Shown here: piece by piece, positions 61,288-64,000 of the stretch
Layout of the letters: each line of letters begins with the position of its first letter
How positions within the stretch are numbered: the first letter of the stretch is position 1
NCBI RefSeq assembly: GCF_000281715.2
Contig: NZ_CP124576.1
Span: 441,501 to 505,500, forward strand
DNA length: 64,000 nt
DNA from: Sphingobium sp. AP49
Lineage (GTDB): Bacteria; Pseudomonadota; Alphaproteobacteria; Sphingomonadales; Sphingomonadaceae
Direction: 5' to 3'
The notes under the pieces: model-generated
Told to the model about the DNA's origin: nothing
Databases searched by the model: none
The model's input: only the letters and a program-made list of their open reading frames with translations
Position numbers and translations under genes: made by a program

Positions 61288-62235
61288 ATGGCCGGTCTGT
61301 CAAGCCAAATCCGCGAGAATATCGTCCTCTATGGCGCGCTTTTCGCCAATGTCGGGATAGCGGTCGCCAAGTTCGTGGCGGCGGCGATCAGTGGCTCTTC
61401 TTCCATGCTGACCGAGGGTGTCCACTCGCTGGTCGACAGCGGAAATCAGGTTCTGCTGCTCTATGGTCAGGCAAAGGCCAGACGTCCCGCCGACGCCACC
61501 CATCCCTTCGGCTATGGCCGCGAACTCTATTTCTGGGCCTTCGTCGTCGCGATCCTTATCTTTGCCGTCGGCGCGGGCGTTTCGGTCTACGAGGGCTGGT
61601 TGCACATCGCCGAACCTGAGCCCTTGCGTGATCCGACGATCAATTATGTGGTGCTGGGTGTTGCTGTGCTGCTTGAAGGAACAAGCTGGTTCATCGCGGT
61701 GCGCGAATTCAACGGCAAGCGCGGTGCCAGCAGTTGGTGGCAATCGATCCGCCGATCCAAGGATCCCGCCGGGTTCATTGTCCTGTTCGAGGACAGCGCT
61801 GCGCTGATCGGCCTCGCCATTGCAGGCATCGGCGTCTGGGCCAGCCACTATTTCGCAAATCCACGGATTGACGGTTTTGCATCGATTGCCATTGGTCTCA
61901 TTCTGGGTGGGGTCGCTATTCTGCTTGCGCGCGAAGCCAAGGGCCTGTTGATCGGCGAAAGCGCCGACCCGGCGATCATTTCGGTTCTATGGACCATTCT
62001 CGCCAAGCGGTCGCAGATCAGCGCGGTCAATCATGTCCGTACGATCCATACCGCGCCTGATGCCGTTTTCGTAGCGATCAGTGCTGATTTCGTCGACGAT
62101 CTGCCGATGGGAGATGCAGAGCGTCTGATCGAGGATATTGAACGCGAAATGAAGGCTTGCGTCCCCGATCTGACGTCCATTTACATCCGGCCGGAAAAGC
62201 AGTCGGATGCTGTGCGACAAACACCGCCGGCCTAA
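61288..62235 (+). CDS. Cation diffusion facilitator family transporter, copy 1
   Basis: Membrane metal (zinc, cobalt or similar) exporter of 315 residues. Typical first helices ENIVLYGALFANVGIAVAKFVAAAISGSSSMLTEGVHSLVDSGNQVLLLYG with the metal-site His/Asp (EGVHSLVDSGN), HPFGYGRELYFWAFVVAILIFAVGAG, and the second site in LFEDSAALIGLAIAGIGVW. A cytoplasmic C-terminal domain follows (VNHVRTIHTAPDAVFVAISADFVDD). It follows the flavodoxin gene closely, probably in one transcript. Its end overlaps the convergent copy 2 by four bases. Confidence 0.93.
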   Translation: MAGLSSQIRENIVLYGALFANVGIAVAKFVAAAISGSSSMLTEGVHSLVDSGNQVLLLYGQAKARRPADATHPFGYGRELYFWAFVVAILIFAVGAGVSVYEGWLHIAEPEPLRDPTINYVVLGVAVLLEGTSWFIAVREFNGKRGASSWWQSIRRSKDPAGFIVLFEDSAALIGLAIAGIGVWASHYFANPRIDGFASIAIGLILGGVAILLAREAKGLLIGESADPAIISVLWTILAKRSQISAVNHVRTIHTAPDAVFVAISADFVDDLPMGDAERLIEDIEREMKACVPDLTSIYIRPEKQSDAVRQTPPA

Positions 62236-63167
62236 TTTCCTTCCTCGCGTCCAACAGGCGGGATGAAGCTCACCTGTGCCAACCGCCACGACCTGTCCTC
62301 ACCCTCCGGCCAATAATGGCGCGGGTGACGACATTCGCCCGGTGGATGCGTGTCATGCACTTCGGCCCGAATAAGGCGGCCGGTTTCCCGTAGCCGTATT
62401 GTGGCACCGGGAAATTCAGCGCTGAGGCGATCACACAGACTTTGCGCATCATTCGAAAGATCAGTGCTGGAAAGCGCCCTTGGCGCACCATCGACCAGTT
62501 CTGCCGTGGAAGAGCGCAACGCCTTGATACCGTCATTGAGGACATCGAGCGAAATGATAGCTGCTGCCAACGAGTCAGCCCACCACCAGCCAAGCCCCAG
62601 CCCAATGACACCGGCGAGCCCCGCCGCCCCGGTCAGCCAATTGGCCTTGTTCATGAGTGCGTCGGTATGCAGCAGCTTGTCGTTGAGAGCCTGCGCCAGC
62701 GGAAGTTCCTTCCGGCCGATGAAGAGCGGCGGGATGAGGGAGTAAATCTGGGCGGCGATCATCAGCCATCCCAACCAGATATCATGCCCCAGAATGACGA
62801 TCGATCCGACGGTCGCGTGCTCCTGCGAGCCCAGCGCCATCATCGCATTGTAGAGGAGCAGCGCGCCGACGGCAGTCAGTGCAACAGCCGCCACAAAGAA
62901 ACCAAGGCCGTTGACCCGCTCGAAACCGAAAGGAAAGCGGCGCGATCGATGGGCGCGACGCTCCAAATGCGCGGCGATCAGGAACATGACAGGCGGAACC
63001 AGGCCCAGCGTGTCCTCTATCCACGCGGTCTTCATCGTCTGGCTCTGACCAAGCACTAGGCCCATCGTCACGATGATGGTTAGAGTCCAGAAGATGTTCC
63101 AATATTCCAGGCGCACCGCCCGCGCCATCGTCTCGCGCAGTTCATCGGGAAGACTTGTATCGCTCAT
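62232..63167 (-). CDS. Cation diffusion facilitator family transporter, copy 2
   Basis: Second CDF-type membrane protein, 311 residues, with a different layout: ARAVRLEYWNIFWTLTIIVTMGLVLGQSQTMKTAWIEDTLGLVPPVMFLIAAHLERRAHRSRRFPFGFERVNGLGFFVAAVAL, later ANWLTGAAGLAGVIGLGLGWWWADSLAAAIISLDVLNDGIKALR. The HRxxRFPFGFER stretch is a hallmark of the family. It converges on copy 1 with a 4-base overlap. The start is MSDTSLPDEL (63167), overlapping the upstream lipoprotein gene by four bases. Confidence 0.9.
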   Translation of the reverse strand: MSDTSLPDELRETMARAVRLEYWNIFWTLTIIVTMGLVLGQSQTMKTAWIEDTLGLVPPVMFLIAAHLERRAHRSRRFPFGFERVNGLGFFVAAVALTAVGALLLYNAMMALGSQEHATVGSIVILGHDIWLGWLMIAAQIYSLIPPLFIGRKELPLAQALNDKLLHTDALMNKANWLTGAAGLAGVIGLGLGWWWADSLAAAIISLDVLNDGIKALRSSTAELVDGAPRALSSTDLSNDAQSLCDRLSAEFPGATIRLRETGRLIRAEVHDTHPPGECRHPRHYWPEGEDRSWRLAQVSFIPPVGREEGN

Positions 63168-63610
63168 TCGTCGCGCGCCTCCTGCGAAATCGCGCGGCTC
63201 GCACGCTCGACTGTCATGATCCACCGGTTCTCGCCGTTGCGCATGGCCGCCTTGAGTTGCAGCGGCGTGTCTTTCGTTCCTGTCGTCGAGAGAGGCGGAC
63301 CAAATGCCACATCCATCGCCCAGGGGCTCTCGGCCGAAAAACGTCCGATCACCAGGTCAAGCGTACCGTCGTCAAGCTGCTGGAAAAGTGCCTCGCCCGC
63401 GCCTGGCCGCCATTGTGCCTTCGCGCGGGTTCGCCGCTCAATTTCATGTACCAGCGTCCGGACTTGTGCGGCTTCGTGCACAGTTGGATCGGCGAGTGCG
63501 ACCGTGAAGGTTCGTTGCTCTGCAATCCGCTTCGATGTGCCGGCCGGATCGCGAGGCAATATATCGCATGCGGCGAGGAGAGAAACGGAAAGGATTATCG
63601 CGCGCTTCAT
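63164..63610 (-). CDS. Small lipoprotein, substrate-binding-protein-like
   Basis: Protein of 148 residues with a lipobox signal (ILSVSLLAACDILPRD) and a region like half of a family-3 solute-binding protein (TFTVALADPTVHEAAQVRTLVHEIERRT, LDDGTLDLVIGRFSAESPWAMDVAFGPPLST). Usual binding proteins are about 250 residues, so this is short: either a distinct small family or a truncated binding protein. It overlaps the CDF copy 2 start by four bases, so the two are coupled and may act on the same metal. Confidence 0.75.
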   Translation of the reverse strand: MKRAIILSVSLLAACDILPRDPAGTSKRIAEQRTFTVALADPTVHEAAQVRTLVHEIERRTRAKAQWRPGAGEALFQQLDDGTLDLVIGRFSAESPWAMDVAFGPPLSTTGTKDTPLQLKAAMRNGENRWIMTVERASRAISQEARDE

Positions 63611-63957
63611 TGTTCGCGCGTCCTGTGATCGATGCGAATGTGGAGGCGGCAAGAATGGAATTCATTTCGAGCCCGGTCGACTTTGCCAGCCTGCCAGGCC
63701 TGGATCATCTGTGCTGTTAGAGTGGCATCGGGGATATTGTCGCCGCCACAGTCCTGCGCTTTCCTGGGCCGTGCCCTGAGCGAGCTCGCGTCGAGGGCCG
63801 CTGCTCCGCGCGTCGAAGCACAAACGAAGGCAATCGAAGAGCGATTGATGATTGGGGATGCTAACTGGGCGGTTTCCGTCCTGCCGCTGAATAGGGCTGC
63901 GCTTTGCGGGACCAGAGCATCGCGCATCTGGGCATCTGCCTCTTCCATATGTCTCAC
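63607..63957 (-). CDS. Hypothetical protein, start uncertain, possibly cut by the window edge
   Basis: Open frame of 113 to 116 or more residues (from ATG at 63948 or GTG at 63957, and open up to the right edge): MEEADAQMRDALVPQSAALFSGRTETAQLASPIINRSSIAFVCASTRGAA. Its stop overlaps the lipoprotein start by four bases, as expected in an operon. No family is recognised and composition is only moderately protein-like. It could be an artefact. Confidence 0.35.
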   Translation of the reverse strand: MRHMEEADAQMRDALVPQSAALFSGRTETAQLASPIINRSSIAFVCASTRGAAALDASSLRARPRKAQDCGGDNIPDATLTAQMIQAWQAGKVDRARNEFHSCRLHIRIDHRTREQ

Positions 63958-64000
63958 CGCCTGGGATGATCCGGCTCGCCTCCTCGGCGCGAAGAGGACA

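Noticed and set aside
1..64000. CRISPR arrays, tRNA and rRNA genes
   Set aside because: No evenly spaced direct repeats with unique spacers were seen, and no tRNA or rRNA sequence pattern was noticed by eye; a covariance-model search would be needed to exclude tRNAs.

Overview
The window looks like DNA from a sphingomonad (order Sphingomonadales, Alphaproteobacteria). The evidence is high GC, repeated DUF736 genes, a replication initiator A / DUF2840 / TraF / TraD / TraI conjugation backbone of the kind seen on sphingomonad plasmids and integrative elements, and several promoters that fit the alphaproteobacterial general-stress sigma factor EcfG (GGAAC-N16/17-CGTT). No ribosomal or tRNA genes and no CRISPR array were found. 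I could not tell from the sequence whether the replicon is a plasmid, an integrated conjugative element or a chromosome.

Region 1 (1-2 kb): a tyrosine recombinase reads off the left edge. It ends to the right in an array of TTATGCCGA-type sites and a perfect 22-bp palindrome. The palindrome abuts an antirestriction gene (ardC-like) cut inside its zinc-binding motif, so a recombinase-type mobile element appears to have inserted there.

Region 2 (2-19.5 kb): the mobile backbone. It holds DUF2958, a ParB-like protein, three DUF736 genes, DUF6499/DUF2285/HTH regulators, RepA with three iterons and an AT-rich hairpin (candidate origin), DUF2840, the TraF peptidase, a lytic transglycosylase, a candidate oriT, a small relaxosome-type protein, TraD and a MOBF relaxase. 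A mating-pair (T4SS) gene set is not in the window. A block of stress-type genes (HU, DUF488, a DUF4142 lipoprotein, TrxC, DUF3008) sits inside this backbone at 4.6-7.7 kb.

Region 3 (19.7-48 kb): a dense island of stress and envelope genes. These are a second DUF4142 lipoprotein, DUF3597, an SDR, a FAD/NAD(P) protein, DUF1543, CsbD, small membrane proteins, a cupin, an AI-2E transporter, amylo-1,6-glucosidase plus GT4, a Crp/Fnr regulator, PfpI, a nucleoside deaminase, the large catalase KatE, three transglutaminase-like proteins with an M3 peptidase and N-formylglutamate amidohydrolase, an outer-membrane barrel, a diguanylate cyclase and a GST. A truncated fadE fragment fused to the end of the GST gene marks a rearrangement junction near 48.07 kb.

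Region 4 (48.4-64 kb): a PQQ-type sugar dehydrogenase operon faces a caa3-type oxidase operon (CoxB with a cytochrome c domain, a CoxA-CoxC fusion, a CtaG-like assembly factor and a tri-heme cytochrome c). It is followed by a ku-mgtC-ligD operon with 4-base overlaps, a flavodoxin-type reductase and two cation diffusion facilitators. The likely common theme of regions 3 and 4, and of the small block in region 2, is a stress-survival regulon (oxidative stress, desiccation, DNA breaks, envelope maintenance) under EcfG control, carried next to or on a conjugative element.
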